From contig CM049318.1 in the NCBI GenBank assembly GCA_026874595.1, positions 56,210,250-56,274,249 of the forward strand: DNA of 64,000 nt, written 5' to 3'. Positions 37,288-48,690 of this stretch are shown here, piece after piece. Origin of the DNA: Sipunculus nudus. Lineage: Eukaryota > Annelida > Sipuncula > Golfingiida > Sipunculidae. Numbering within the stretch: position 1 is the stretch's first letter; each line of letters starts with the position of its first letter. A program made the position numbers and the translations under genes. The notes below the pieces were generated by a model. That model worked only from the letters and a program-made list of their open reading frames with translations. It did not search any database and was not told where the DNA came from.

Positions 37288-37394
37288 CAAACTAATTTAA
37301 AGCATTAGAAGTAGACATATACATTCACTGGACAGATGAAATTAAATATATTTTTTTTAAATGTTAAGTTTTTATCGTGTTTTATTCTTAACAG

Positions 37395-37872
37395 GATGGA
37401 AATACATGATTTGGAGACAACACCGGCGGTATGAGCTTCTGTTCTAATGCTCCTCTATTTTGTGTACATTATTTGTAAATATATATTATTACCAACAAGT
37501 TGACTTTTATTAAAACTACACCTCTTTTAATCTTTCAGAGACAGGCTTTACAAAACAATGCTGTTATTCCAAAGAATACAGTCAGAAATTGCAAACTCCA
37601 GGATACTATGATAACTACATATAAACCTATTTCAATTAGCATGGTCATGTCAAGTGATAGAGAAGATCATATGAATCTGTTCTTGCACGGGAAACTTGTA
37701 AGGAACGGGAAGATATTGAAAGCACGTTGTTATCAGTATTGCCTACGTATTATACCGGGATTCTTGGATGTAAGGGTACTGATGAAGACAATCTGAAATG
37801 TATGAACATGTTCGGAACACGGCGTGTTCTTGTTGATTAAACTACTACTTACTTTGAATTAACGTCGCTCAA
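37395..37872 (+). pseudogene. Unrecognised coding sequence, 5' part, broken copy 1
   Basis: Two exon-like pieces: 37395-37428 (acag| to ggcg|gtatg; METHIONINE start at 37396) and from 37539 after tctttcag|. The text around VMSSDREDHMNL is shared with 40397-40625. A 1-nt deletion near 37690 shifts the frame. After it, the frame of copy 2 resumes (LLSVLP, then GTRRVLVD) and ends in TAA where copy 2 has TCA. Homology stops abruptly at about 37872, where the sequence joins the tail repeat, consistent with a deletion of about 1.3 kb relative to copy 2. I do not recognise the family. Confidence 0.5.
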
Positions 37873-38395
37873 GTGTATTATTTCATGCATTCACGAAACA
37901 ATTTATATAACTTAGTAATCGTCTCTAGCTCTGTACTTCTGTTCGGTTACTAGGATATCTTATGTTTCTACCCGAATATTAGTTGATATTCTACCATTTT
38001 ACAAGAACATGAAGGTCCTCTCAGTAGAAGATAACAATCACAGTCCGACTGTTTAACTAGATTGGCCCTCCAATTAATAATAACCACGAATTATTTTACT
38101 AGTTATGATGCAATAGGAATTTCAAGAATTGGTGAAAACATTTAGTTATGAATTGAGGGTAGTTATTTATAATCATAAGGAGCCATAGTTCAGTATTTAA
38201 AATATTTTATTTCACCTCAACAATAGTACTTACCCTAATGGCCTCCTGGGAGGCTGCGAGAAGTCTGTGTACAAACTACAGTAGGCTAGAACAAATTAGG
38301 ACTCATCACTGGTGCATCATACAGGGAACATATCATACCAGCATTACAAGATCTGCACTTGCTCCCTGTAAGGCAGAGAATTACATTTAAATAAC
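37873..38395 (+). repeat. Tail repeat C, copy 1, ending in a LINE-derived block
   Basis: Matches 41909-42534 over most of its length. It lacks a ~110 bp segment present there (about 41993-42105). The last ~170 bp are a mutated version of the reverse-transcriptase tail seen at 42410-42534 (LITGASYQEHIIPALQDL in that copy). Confidence 0.8.
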
Positions 38396-38427
38396 TTTAC
38401 ATAAATGGTGTATGAGAATACTTGGTA

Positions 38428-39520
38428 ATTTTGATGAAAAATAAAATGATTATATTCAGTCATATGTTTTGTGGTCCTCATATACAAATTACTCATAGAA
38501 GTTCTTGTCCAAATTAATATTAATAATAATCATACTTCTGTGTCCTTTCTGTAAAAGCATTCGGTAACAAACCACAGAATTAAATGATTGATTTAGAATA
38601 CCAAACTTGCAAGTTATGCCGCAACCCAAACACCCTCTCCCACAGAACCACGCTGTGGAGGAAATTTTAAATTAAATAGTAAAATTTAAAAATTCTGAGG
38701 CACATTCTCTTGAATAGAATCCTCTACTGAATTCAGATACATTTAATGGCCTGTAAAGGTCTGAGATGTATTGTCTTCTGATCTACCACTGGCGATAAGA
38801 AATTTCAGTTAATTCAGCTGATCTTTTTGTCATGAAAACAATACAAATTTTTCACCAAATCTATACATGAATGTAAAAGGTGGTAAATGTAATTGTCATT
38901 TAAATAAATCTATTGATATGGAGTTTGGAGGGCCGCTGCCATGCCCACCAAATGCCACACGTTCAACTGATACTATGCAGACAGTTATTGTCTATTGAAC
39001 AAATCGTGTCAAGAAAACAACATTATCATGCCATTTAAATTGATGTAATCAATGAAAATTTAATAAAATACCTTTTTAATAAAACTGCGCAAATTGCATA
39101 TAAAGTAATCTCCGATTCTGAAAAAAAATTGCGCTAAACTCGATTAAAATGACATATTAAAGCATGGTATTTTTTTCGAGGACATTACCATGAAAGAAAC
39201 AACTTTGTTCACAGTTTTGTGGTACACTTTTTTCTCACTTCTCCCAAACAGTTGATAATCCCGGATGGGGTAAGGTTGGGGATGGGGGGATGTAGCACTT
39301 AAAAGAATTATCACCATAAAAGCAAATATCAACATGGTGTTGCACATTGACGCTGTCTGCAAGGCGTAGACCTTCAGGCAGAAATGGTTCCGTTAGAAAC
39401 CCTTTGGAAATGAAGGAAAGCGGAACAGTGGGGGATTTTCAGAAAAAAATAAACAAGCACCCCACCACAAAGCTCTATAAACTTAGAAAAAAAGTAAAAG
39501 TTGAACAAGGAGACAGAAAA
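38428..39520 (+). repeat. Dispersed repeat D, copy 1 (~1.1 kb)
   Basis: Matches 47499-48690: starts at 'atacttggtaatttt', includes 'ttcttgtccaaattaatatt', 'atgcccaccaaatgccacacg', 'aggcagaaatggttccgttag', and ends near 'aaaagttgaacaagg'. This copy lacks about 80 bp near its right end relative to copy 2. Confidence 0.85.
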
Positions 39521-39534
39521 TTTAATCTCCGAAA

Positions 39535-40130
39535 AAGCATCCGTACGTTAGAGGTAATACCCAGTGGTCCGCTCTCGCTCTGAGGTTTATATAATATGAA
39601 AAGCAGCTATAATTAAACCTACCTGCCTTTTATATAGAGTTTATGTGATTTCTGGCTCATTATGTCTACACATTAATGAAATCTAGGTCATTCCTGTAAA
39701 GAAAGTTCTAAACGTCTTCGTGATGGATCAATGAGATTGTTTATCTATTAGCTATGAGTAAAAATGGCAATGTTGACAAAGGGAACATATACACCAAAGT
39801 AGAATGGCCACTAGAACGCTCTTTATAAAACTCCGGTTCGTCTGACTTGCAGCCACATATGTTTGTTGAATGTAGTTCGAGCGCCCCCAAGTGTTATAAA
39901 CAGTCGACTTTATCACATCCTACAACATATGTGCAGTGGAATTGCGATCTCTCTGGTCTATTTTTGTAACAGGTTTACGGGGTAATCGTGAGTCTACAGA
40001 CCTCAGATATCCTAATACGCGCCCCTAAAAGTAACTGTAAATCTTTCTTTAAATTTCGTACACTGCTCCACTGTTGGCTCTTTATACCAATACCTTGTTT
40101 TTGATGTTATTTCTTACCTGGACAATAAAC
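39535..40130 (+). repeat. Dispersed repeat B, copy 2
   Basis: Partner of 34330-34950. Here it abuts repeat D directly, suggesting B and D may be parts of one larger mobile unit. Confidence 0.85.
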
Positions 40131-40396
40131 TTTTTTTTCAGACGTTTCCTTCGATAACTACGGTTATGATTAAAAAAGAAATCATCATTAAACATTTAGT
40201 CGATGATAATTACAAATTGCAGATTTCAGGTGTTGGCATACAAAATGTAATGACTGTCGCCAAATATTTCCGAAACGGCTGCAAATTTCATCACTATATG
40301 TCACAGGAACATTGATCATTTCACTGGTATACGATACATAGGATACATTGTCCGTCGTCCATTAGACTGTGCGCTTTGAAACCGTTGGACCTACGT

Positions 40397-40948
40397 CATG
40401 TCAAGTGATAGAGAAGATCATATAAATCTGTATCTGGCACGGGACACTGGTAAGGAACGGGAAGATTTTGAAAGAACGTTGTTATCAGTATTGCCTAAGT
40501 ATTATATCGGGATTTTTGGATGTGAGGGTACTGGTTGGGACAACCTGAAATGAAAGAACATGTTGGGAACACGACGTGTTCTTGTTGATTCAACTACTAC
40601 TTACTTTAAATTAGCGTCGCTCAAACGTCTGGCACCAGGTATGTCATTATTGAAACTAACGGCGAGACTCACAGTGAGATAGTGACAGAATTCTTACCCA
40701 AGTTTAAGGACAAATTGATACTCATTGCGAGAGCCCGCCAGGCTTCTGGTGATTTAAGAACAGATGATATCATTTCTGTTGGGATGCTTTTTGGGGAGAC
40801 TGGATATGGCTGTGCACATGTGGAAAATCCACATTTCCTTGTTTTTACGGATTATTATAAACACAAATTGTACCTCGAAACAGAAGGGCAGCCTGATTCG
40901 TATGAAATAGCGCTTTGGACACAGCTATTGTTTCATCAGTTGTACTAA
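40397..40948 (+). pseudogene. Unrecognised coding sequence, broken copy 2 (longer)
   Basis: Begins in the frame VMSSDREDHINLYLARD, then EDFERTLLSVLPKYYIGIFG. It is stopped by TGA after DNLK at about 40550, where copy 1 has TGT ATG. It resumes with GTRRVLVDSTTTYFKLASL, needs a frame change near 40640, then runs open for about 100 codons (YVIIETNGETHSEI, FLPKFKDKLILIARARQ, DDIISVGMLFGETGYGCAHV, FLVFTDYYKHKLYLETEG) to TAA at 40946-40948. The amino-acid composition is clearly protein-like. I do not recognise the family. It is probably a decayed gene, or a captured ORF of a repeat. Confidence 0.5.
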
Positions 40949-41110
40949 TGTTGCCTAGTGCGAAAAGCACTATACGTGACAATTTCTATGCTTGCATTCC
41001 TATTACATATATACATGTATGTACAAAGTATGGACATAAATGCTTAATGTTTACGATCCAAGTGTTAGCTTCAATGTCTTTTATATGCTCCTATTTGAGT
41101 ATTATATTAA

Positions 41111-41225
41111 CAGGCGCGGATCCAGGAGTTTTTGCAGCGAGAGATCAACGGGTGTCTTGCATAAAAATTGTCTAAAAAAGTTCATTGGTTAAGAGCAGGG
41201 GGGGGTCGACTTGGATCCGCGCCTG
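41111..41225. mobile_element. 115-bp MITE with inverted termini and ATTAA target duplication
   Basis: CAGGCGCGGATCCAGG at the left and its near-perfect inverse CTTGGATCCGCGCCTG at the right, flanked on both sides by ATTAA (41106-41110 and 41226-41230). There is no coding content. The ends match the elements at 12691 and 44946. Confidence 0.85.
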
Positions 41226-41908
41226 ATTAATGCTGTTAATACATACAAACATGATTTATACTTATCGCTACACACTATAAATCTCTCTGATTCCTGGTAT
41301 TTTTGTGTATTTTGGTAATGCATTGAATATGTGATCAATTACATGAGAAACAAGACAGTTTTTAAAGTTACTCTGAATATTTAATATTTAAGTATTTATT
41401 TGCGTGCTGCAATTTCTGTAGAATTCCAAATGTACTGTTGTAAAATATATTTTTTAATGTCCATGTTTTGAAGACTGGAATTAAACCGAACAATCGAAGC
41501 TGAAGTCGACAGTTGTGATGCGAGGGATACTGAGGCGGATGTGCAGCCACCCAGGCCGGATGATTGACGGGAGGGCTTCGGTGTCCTTTCCTCTTAAACT
41601 GGGATAAATTTAAGACAATCCTTGATGAGACTGTAACATAAGAACAATGCACCCACACTGCACTGTACATTTAAGGAATATGGAGCTTTATTGATAGAAA
41701 TTTTGTGTGTGTACATTTAAGACACTATTTTAAGAATGTGTAAGTGTCACAAAGATTAAGTCAATACTTCATTTCAAATCATAAAAACACCTGTGTCATG
41801 TGCTTTAAAAACCGAATTAACAACCTTCATATGAACTGAAGTACCCTTTGGATCTTCACCGCATTAAAAGTATTTTATTTGTTGTCCATTAAATGTTAAA
41901 GTGCATTA

Positions 41909-42361
41909 TATTCGTGCATTCACGAAACAATATATATGACTTAGTAATTGTCTCTGTACTTCTGTTCGGTTACTAGGATATCTTATGTTTCTAGGTCGTC
42001 TGTAAATATTTATTTTCTCCATATGGAACCATTATAATCCACACAGTATGGATGTATTAGAGACTAATGATTTTAATCTCTAAACAAACTCCACATTCGT
42101 CTATATACCCGAATATTAGTTGATATTCTACCATTTTAAAAGAACATCAAGGTCCTCTCAGTAGAAGATAAAAATCACAGTCCGACTGTTGAACTAGATT
42201 GACCTTCCAATTGATAATAACCATGAATTAGTTTACTAGTTATGATGCAATAGGAATTTCAAGTATTGGCGAAAACATTTAGTTATGAATTGATGGTAGT
42301 TATTTATAATCATAAGGAGCAATAGTTCAGTATCTAAAATATTTTATTTCACCTCAACAAT
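41909..42361 (+). repeat. Tail repeat C, copy 2
   Basis: Matches 37880-38230 from 'gcattcacgaaacaat' to 'cctcaacaataatactta', with an extra ~110 bp (41993-42105). Confidence 0.8.
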
Positions 42362-43005
42362 AATACTTATCCTAATGGCCTCCTGGGAGGCTCCGAGAAG
42401 TCTGTGCACAAACTACAGTTGGCCCAGAAAAACTTAGCAAGACTCATCACTGGTGCATCATACCAGGAACATATCATACCAGCATTACAAGATCTGCACT
42501 GGCTGCCTGTAAGGCAGAGAATTATATTTAAGAAATGAGCAGCCATACAGAAAACTTTGCACTCTGCATTGCACCACAATACCTCGAAGATCTGTGCTGT
42601 AGTTTTCAAGCCCACAGAGCCTTGCAATAATCATCTGACCAATGGAAACTTGACGTCTGAAAGACATCAAACCGGTATTGGGCTAGGCCATTCAGAACAT
42701 TTAGTGCCATGTTATGGAGTGAGTTACATTTAGCTATCCGAGAAGCAATTTCACAAGCATTTTTTAGAAATCACCTCAAAACTCCCTTGTTCAGGTGATT
42801 TTGCTGAATCAATTATTATTAGTAAAACATATATTTTTACTTTTTATATTGTAATATTATGATGCAGTATCAAACTACGAATCCCTTTTATGTGTCTTTT
42901 ATAATATCTAAAAAGGTATTTTATTAAGTGAAGCGCATTGAAACTTTAAGTACATTTGCGCAATATAAAAATGAATATAATAATTATAATAATAAAAATG
43001 ACTGC
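42362..43005 (+). mobile_element. L2/CR1-like LINE 3' end
   Basis: + strand frames give KLQLAQKNLARLITGAS, YQEHIIPALQDLHWLPVRQR, then after frame breaks APQYLEDL, PFRTFSAMLWSELHLAIREA and FFRNHLKTPLFR. This is the standard C-terminal order of such LINE polymerases. The 3' end is 'gtgaagcgcattgaa..ttgcgcaatataaa' followed by a simple ataat repeat. Confidence 0.75.
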
Positions 43006-43442
43006 AATCCCATCATTCTGCTCTTGACGAAGTTCAATAACCAGCTATAACACTGAATGAAAGTTATTTAAAGTAAGATTCTAAACAGTAACACTAATGA
43101 AGCGTATACAGACATTTCTAACAGACAAATAATCTCCCTGCTACCCATGACCTATTAAGGGTGGCATTAGGGTGGTGTTGGGTTAAGCTATTAAGCTCCT
43201 TTACCTGAAGAAGCATTTTTTGCAGAGGTTTGTTCTGTTCAGATTATTAGTGCCACGGAGTAAACGGTAAGCCAATCCCCAAATCTTTGAATCGCTAACG
43301 TGTATGCGTAGCATTGCAATCTTTCCTCTGGAATCACCAAGGCTGATGAAAAAGTTCTTTTACCCTTAAACGATATTCTTGTCTTACCAGATGATATGCA
43401 TGTGTGTATGCGAGTAATTGGGATATACCTTTTTTACAAAAC

Positions 43443-43478
<36 letters not shown>
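43443..43478. repeat. (GA)n microsatellite
   Basis: About 17 GA repeats at the 3' side of a tRNA-like SINE head. Confidence 0.95.
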
Positions 43479-43479
<1 letters not shown>

Positions 43480-43565
43480 ACAGAAAAGTCGGTTCACTGC
43501 ACAAGGCAATCGAACTCATGACCTTACGATTGCTGGTCGCCTGCTCTATCCATTGTGCTTCAGCA
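43443..43565 (-). mobile_element. tRNA-derived SINE head with (CT)n tail
   Basis: - strand A-box-like GCACAATGGATAGAGC (complement of 43543-43558) and B-box-like GAGTTCGATTG (complement of 43507-43517) are at tRNA spacing, followed by a (CT)n run. The stem pairing is poor, so I call it a SINE rather than a tRNA gene. Confidence 0.55.
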
Positions 43566-43781
43566 GATCCCCGACCCATTTGTGCATTTATACACTTTTT
43601 AGGATTGATTTCTCAGCCATGACTTCCGCCGTTCAGGTGGAATGTTTCAGTTTCCTTAGGCTTTCTTTAGGCTTAATTAATTTTTTATTGAACTTGAGTT
43701 CACCTCGCCTTATCTTAGGGAAAATACAATCTTGATTGACGATTTTAACTGGATTATATTGTATTACAGTTCAGTTAAACA

Positions 43782-43841
<60 letters not shown>
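43782..43841. repeat. (TA)n microsatellite
   Basis: About 58 bp TA run directly before the pearl-like element at 43858. Confidence 0.95.
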
Positions 43842-43857
43842 GAATTGTCTTTGTTTT

Positions 43858-44410
43858 ATACGCCCGTCATATGACGGGTGTATTATGGTATACCCACCGT
43901 CCGTCCATTCGTATGTCGGTCCGTCCGTTAACTTTTAGTGCCGCCGCGATAACTTACCGGGGCTTTGATGGATTTTCGAGAAAATCATCATAAGTACTTA
44001 CAAACAGATTATCTCGTCCAAGATCGATTATGGGCAACGTTCACGCACATTTGAAAAGGTCACGGGTCACTTGGCTACTTTGTGGTGTCGCCGTGATAAC
44101 TTAAGAAGAATATGAAGGATTTTTTTTATAAAACTCATCAGAAATGTTTATCAATAAAATATCTCGCCTAAATTCGAATTCAAGCGAACTCCATGCATAT
44201 TTAATGGGGTCAGAAGTCACCGCACTTTCTAGGTAACTTGTTGACTTACAAAGGTCCTATGGATTTACATGAAACTCATTATACATATTTACCAATAGAG
44301 TTTCTCACCTGATTTACATTCTTATTAAAATTCACGCATATTTAATGAGGTCAGATGTCACCAAATACACCACAGGTTTATTATGCACGTTTGCGGTGCT
44401 CTTGTTATAA
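43858..44410 (+). repeat. Pearl-like element: palindrome, CGTCC head, three ~150-bp tandem units
   Basis: Starts with a perfect palindrome CCCGTCATATGACGGG (43863-43878), then a ccgtccgtcc head (43901-43931). Three related units begin near 43972, 44113 and 44260. Each has 'atggatttt..aaaactcat', then 'atctcgcc', then 'cacgcatatttaatgaggtcagatgtcacc'-type text. The layout fits non-autonomous bivalve pearl-type elements. Confidence 0.7.
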
Positions 44411-44584
44411 TAGCAGTAGTAAGCACTCTAAACGTATATTGTCCTTTAACTTTGTTTTGCTTTATGTCAATTAAGCATTGAATGGTTCGTCTAAATGTTA
44501 ATTTTATATCGAGATCTCGAGATAAATATTTTTTCTCTGTCCTAAATCAGCCACCGTAGAATCGAACCCAAGGTAGACCAAATG

Positions 44585-44650
44585 CCGCAGCAAGAATTAT
44601 TACTGGTGCCTCAAAATCGGATCATATAATCAATTTGTTATTCTCTGAAT
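44585..44650 (+). mobile_element. Short LINE reverse-transcriptase tail fragment
   Basis: A + strand frame reads AAARIITGASKSDHI, the same conserved 'AARxITGA' block seen at 42430. Only about 20 codons are recognisable. Confidence 0.4.
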
Positions 44651-44945
44651 CGGCGACAAGTTGGCTCTCAGGTGAATTCGCCCAATACAAACTAGTCCCA
44701 TTCAAACACGCCCCACCTCCGGGATATCCCCACAGGGTCAAGATCTATTGAGACAATGATAGGTCACTGCAATTACTTGTTCACCCGACACGCTACTTCA
44801 GCGGTTTCGAAACATTCATTCTCCACACAGAAGGTCTATCTATGACTATTAACGATTATCCTCCTGCAAATGCACTCAATACGCTTTTATCCCAAAATCG
44901 ATATTTTGCGCATGGAAATTCATGAGCCATTGTTAATGGTAGTGT

Positions 44946-45619
44946 CAGTGGCGGATCCAAGGGGGGGGGGGCACAGGGGGCGATCGCCCCCCCCCCCCCC
45001 CTAGAATTTTTTCAGGCTCATGAAAATTGGAAATTGTATCAAGGTTTTCTGGGAAAAGTTACTTTTTTTTTTAACTTGCCTTTATTAACTTCTTGACAGT
45101 GAAATATTACATCAAGAATTCAAGATAATCAGCACTGCATTAGACATACACGGAACAAAGAGTACCAGAAATAACAACTTGTCACATGAGTATATGCCCA
45201 AGGAATAAAGTCTTATATCTCCGATACTGTGTCCACTTAAAGCTAGTCCTTGTACTGGCAGCACTAGAAGATAAAGTCCAATACTACAGTGTCAGGACCA
45301 TTCGTATACCAGCATGTCACGAGGTATTACAAAGTGACAAATGGTTAACTTTTAGAACTTTTCAGACAAACTGAAGTTATTAAGGCCTATATATTCTAAA
45401 ACTTCTGCTTAGTTTCCAATTTATCAGAAACAAAAAAGTCTGGTTTAAGTGCCCGAAAATGCTCAATTTTGACTTCTTAATCATCATATCTTCAAAAAAA
45501 ATCCTCACCGTGTGAGGGGGACATACCCTCCCCCCTCGGGCGCTACGCGCCCTCGTCCACCATGCAAGCTAGAATCTGAGCCGTTGCCCCCCTAACAGTT
45601 TGTTCTGGATCCGCAACTG
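44946..45619. mobile_element. 674-bp element with GGATCC inverted termini and AGTGT target duplication
   Basis: Left end CAGTGGCGGATCCA and right end TGGATCCGCAACTG are inverted copies (one mismatch). AGTGT flanks both sides (44941-44945 and 45620-45624). The interior has G and C homopolymers (44963-44971 and 44987-45001) and no transposase. It appears inserted at the edge of a Mutator-like transposase remnant. Confidence 0.8.
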
Positions 45620-45624
45620 AGTGT

Positions 45625-46080
45625 GTCTTTGCACCAAGAAGTTATTCGCACTGCATCTTCTAACGCAAGAACACATCGCCGAAGCTTTCAGGAGCAAGCC
45701 ATAGCCCCACGCGTGCAGAAATTTCTGGCCTATGCTGAGGCACAATGGTTGCAAGGCACAGTGTTGCGATGTTGAAGCATTTTCAAGGAATGAATGTTGG
45801 TTCCTGTTCAGGGAGACCACCCGGACACATAATGACGCCTCGAGGTGGCATCGGGGACTGAACAGCAAAGCGTTACGTACGCGGAAGCTGTCTCTGTACG
45901 TGTTGGTGCCACTCCTCCTATTCAAGGAATCCCGCTTGATTCCCTCTTCAAATCCAGCTGCTGTCGATCGGACAGCTTGATATATACCAACGCACCTCTT
46001 AAAGGCGATGCAATGGCAATCTGTTCGAACTTTGTGGCAAATACGGAAACGTTGCTTTGACAACCTCAGACAGCACCTCT
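45625..46080 (+). pseudogene. Mutator-like (MULE) transposase C-terminal remnant
   Basis: The + frame 45732-45980 reads CDVEAFSRNECWFLFRETT, then RTHNDASRWHRGLNSKA, then KLSLYVLVPLL. MULE-type transposases carry an 'R-x-N-N-(D/H)-x-E-x-W-H-x-x-(L/F)-N' segment followed by a hydrophobic P-x-L block. Here N-N-D is H-N-D and the flanking frames are broken. The open - strand frame opposite (45569-46063) is a shadow. Family assignment is from pattern only. Confidence 0.5.
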
Positions 46081-47495
46081 AGCAGTACCTCTCTGGTCAT
46101 ACGCTCCCGAGGCAGCGGAAATCTTACGCTTCTAAAGAAGCAACTGATTTTCATGTTGCCAGCTTTGGACGTTTATGATATATTAAGATACCAGATGGCG
46201 GTTCGTTGTCCGCTGAAAAAAACGTGCGTATGATGTAGCAAGCAGCCAACCAGATGCCAATAAACAAACACTCGACAGGCATCCTGGCTCCGCCCATAGC
46301 TGCGCTTCAAGCGCCGTTTGAAGACAGTTAACGGTCGAATTTTAATTGCTCCCTCTGCATTCTCGCATCATCAACCGATTCGATTCTGACAGTGTGACTG
46401 TGTTAGCGTAGTCATGTATCTGTTGTCTGCAGAACTGAATCCAGCCAGCGAGGTGTGCACGCAGCCTTTGTTGTTACGTTTCGTTTGAATTACAGCTCAC
46501 CGGCCGGGCATTCTTTGTGCCCAAGGCCCTAAACAAAACACGTCTGCGGCAATTCTCTCCGAGCCTGTGGCCTGGTCAGACCATTACCGGGAAGATGAGC
46601 TGTCACTCAAAACGAAATGGACATGATTGGCTCCGTGTATTCCTCGCTTGGCTGTGTCTTCCAGCACAAGGTCTCATCTGATTGGACAAAAATACAGTGC
46701 TCCCCTCTGCTGTTGCAATTCAGGATACGAGGTCATAACAAACAGCGCTTTCCATATAGGCCGTAGGCCTGTAGTTAAAGCGCTGTGTAAAGAACGTACT
46801 CTGGTCACTGGGTAGCGGCAATTTTCTACACCCTGGCGGTCGGCACTTCTAGACCCTGCAGGCTCAACAGACTGACTCTCAATACTGAGTATGCACATCT
46901 TTAAATACGCTTCTACCGTGGAGGCTCATTTATATTCATAAGACTAATACAAGCCCGGCCCTCTCTTTCTACTATAGCCCATCTATATTCATTAGCACGC
47001 TGAATACTAAATGGTTTGGGAACCAAACAAGTTAAACCCCACAACAATGACATAACTTGATCTGTCGCGCACTCCCTAATGAATACAGCCATTGTCTAAC
47101 AATACAGTCCTCAGACCGGCGCGTCGATTCTCGCTCAACAAATACGAATGTGCAGCTTACCCGGTGCAGCTAACTCGAGAAATGAAAATAAAACAAAATG
47201 ACACGATCCGACAGCAGTTGTCTGTACAACTCGACATTACGAGAATAAACAGTATAAACTGAAAGATGATTTGCAAAAGTTCATTCCCGATATGATTATC
47301 GATTTAATACTGGCTTCAGTGGAATGTATAATATATGTTTCTTTTATAACCCTGATTTTGCTCAGGTGTGAAACCGCTGAAGACCTGACCAGGATGAAGC
47401 TGTATTAAATGCATAAGACTTTAAAGCCGATCATGTCACGGAACTAAAGCAGATCTTGAACGTTAAATTGGATGATAAATAAATAATTTTACAAA
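46081..47495. other. No recognised gene
   Basis: GC content is somewhat higher than the surroundings up to about 46900 and may be the rest of the transposon at 45625. I find no domain or terminal repeat. Confidence 0.35.
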
Positions 47496-47498
47496 TAC

Positions 47499-48690
47499 TT
47501 GGTGATTTTGTAGAAAAATTAAATGATTATAGTCAGTCATACGTTTGTGGTCCTCAAATACTAGTTACTCATAGTAGTTCTTGTCCAAATTAATATTAAT
47601 AATAATAATCATACTTGTGTGTCCTTTCTGTAAAAGCATTCTGTAACAAACCACTAAATTAAATGATTGATTTAGAGTACCAAACTTGCAAGTTTTGCCG
47701 CAACCTAAACACCACCTCTGACAGAGCCACACTGTGGAGGAAATTTTAAATTAAATAGTAAAAATTAAGAATTCTGTGGCACATTCTCTTTAATAGAATC
47801 CTCTACTGAATTCAGATACATTTAATGGCCTGTAAAGGTCTGAGATGTATTGTCTTCTGATCTACCACTGGCGTTAAGAAATTTCAGTTAATTCAGATGA
47901 TCTTTTTGCCAAGAAAATAATACCAATTTTTTTCACCAAATCTATACATGAATGATTTCATGTTTAAGATGGTAAATGTAATTGTAATTACAATAACTCT
48001 ATTTATATAGAGTTAGGAGGGCGGCTGCCATGCCCACCAAATGCCACACGTTCAACTATTACTATGCAGACAGTTGTTGTCTATTGAACAAATCTTGTCA
48101 AGAAAACAACATTATTATGCCATTTAAATTGATGTAATCAATTGAAATTTAATAAAATACCTTTTAAATAAAACTGCGCAAATTGCATATAAAGTAATCT
48201 TCGATGAAATAACATAGCGCTAATCTCGATTAGAATGACATATTAAAGCATTTTTTTTTTTCGAGGACATTACCATAAAATAATCAACTTTGTTCACAGT
48301 TATGTGGTACACTTTTTTCTTCAATTTTTCCCAAACAGTTGATATTCCCGTGTGGGGTGGGTGTGGGGATGGGGGGGGGGGGGGGTAGCATTTAAAAGAA
48401 TTATCACCATAAAAGCAAATATCACCATGGTGTTGTACATTGTCGCAGTCTGCAGGGCGTAGACCTTCAGGCAGAAATGGTTCCGTTAGAAATGGAGAGA
48501 ATGAAGGAAGGCGGAACAGTGGCAGATTTTCAGAGAAATTTAACAAGCACCCCGCCACAAAGCTCTATAAAGGTAGAAAAAATAACAAAAATAGTAAAGG
48601 AGAAAGTAGGCCATACAGTAAGACATTTGGTGGGTGCCCTGTCAAAAAAAAGTAAAAGTTGAACAAGGAGACATAGAAAATTTCAGAAAA
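47499..48690 (+). repeat. Dispersed repeat D, copy 2 (~1.2 kb)
   Basis: Partner of 38428-39520. It contains a poly-G run (about 48370-48384) where copy 1 has a shorter one, and an additional ~80 bp near the right end. Short frames through it are broken in both copies. Confidence 0.85.

Noticed and set aside
43500..43562. Functional tRNA gene
   Set aside because: A and B boxes are present, but stem pairing is poor and a (CT)n tail follows, as in SINEs.
45569..46063. 164-codon - strand frame
   Set aside because: It is antisense to a better-supported + strand transposase remnant, and its C-terminal end runs into the MITE's right terminus.
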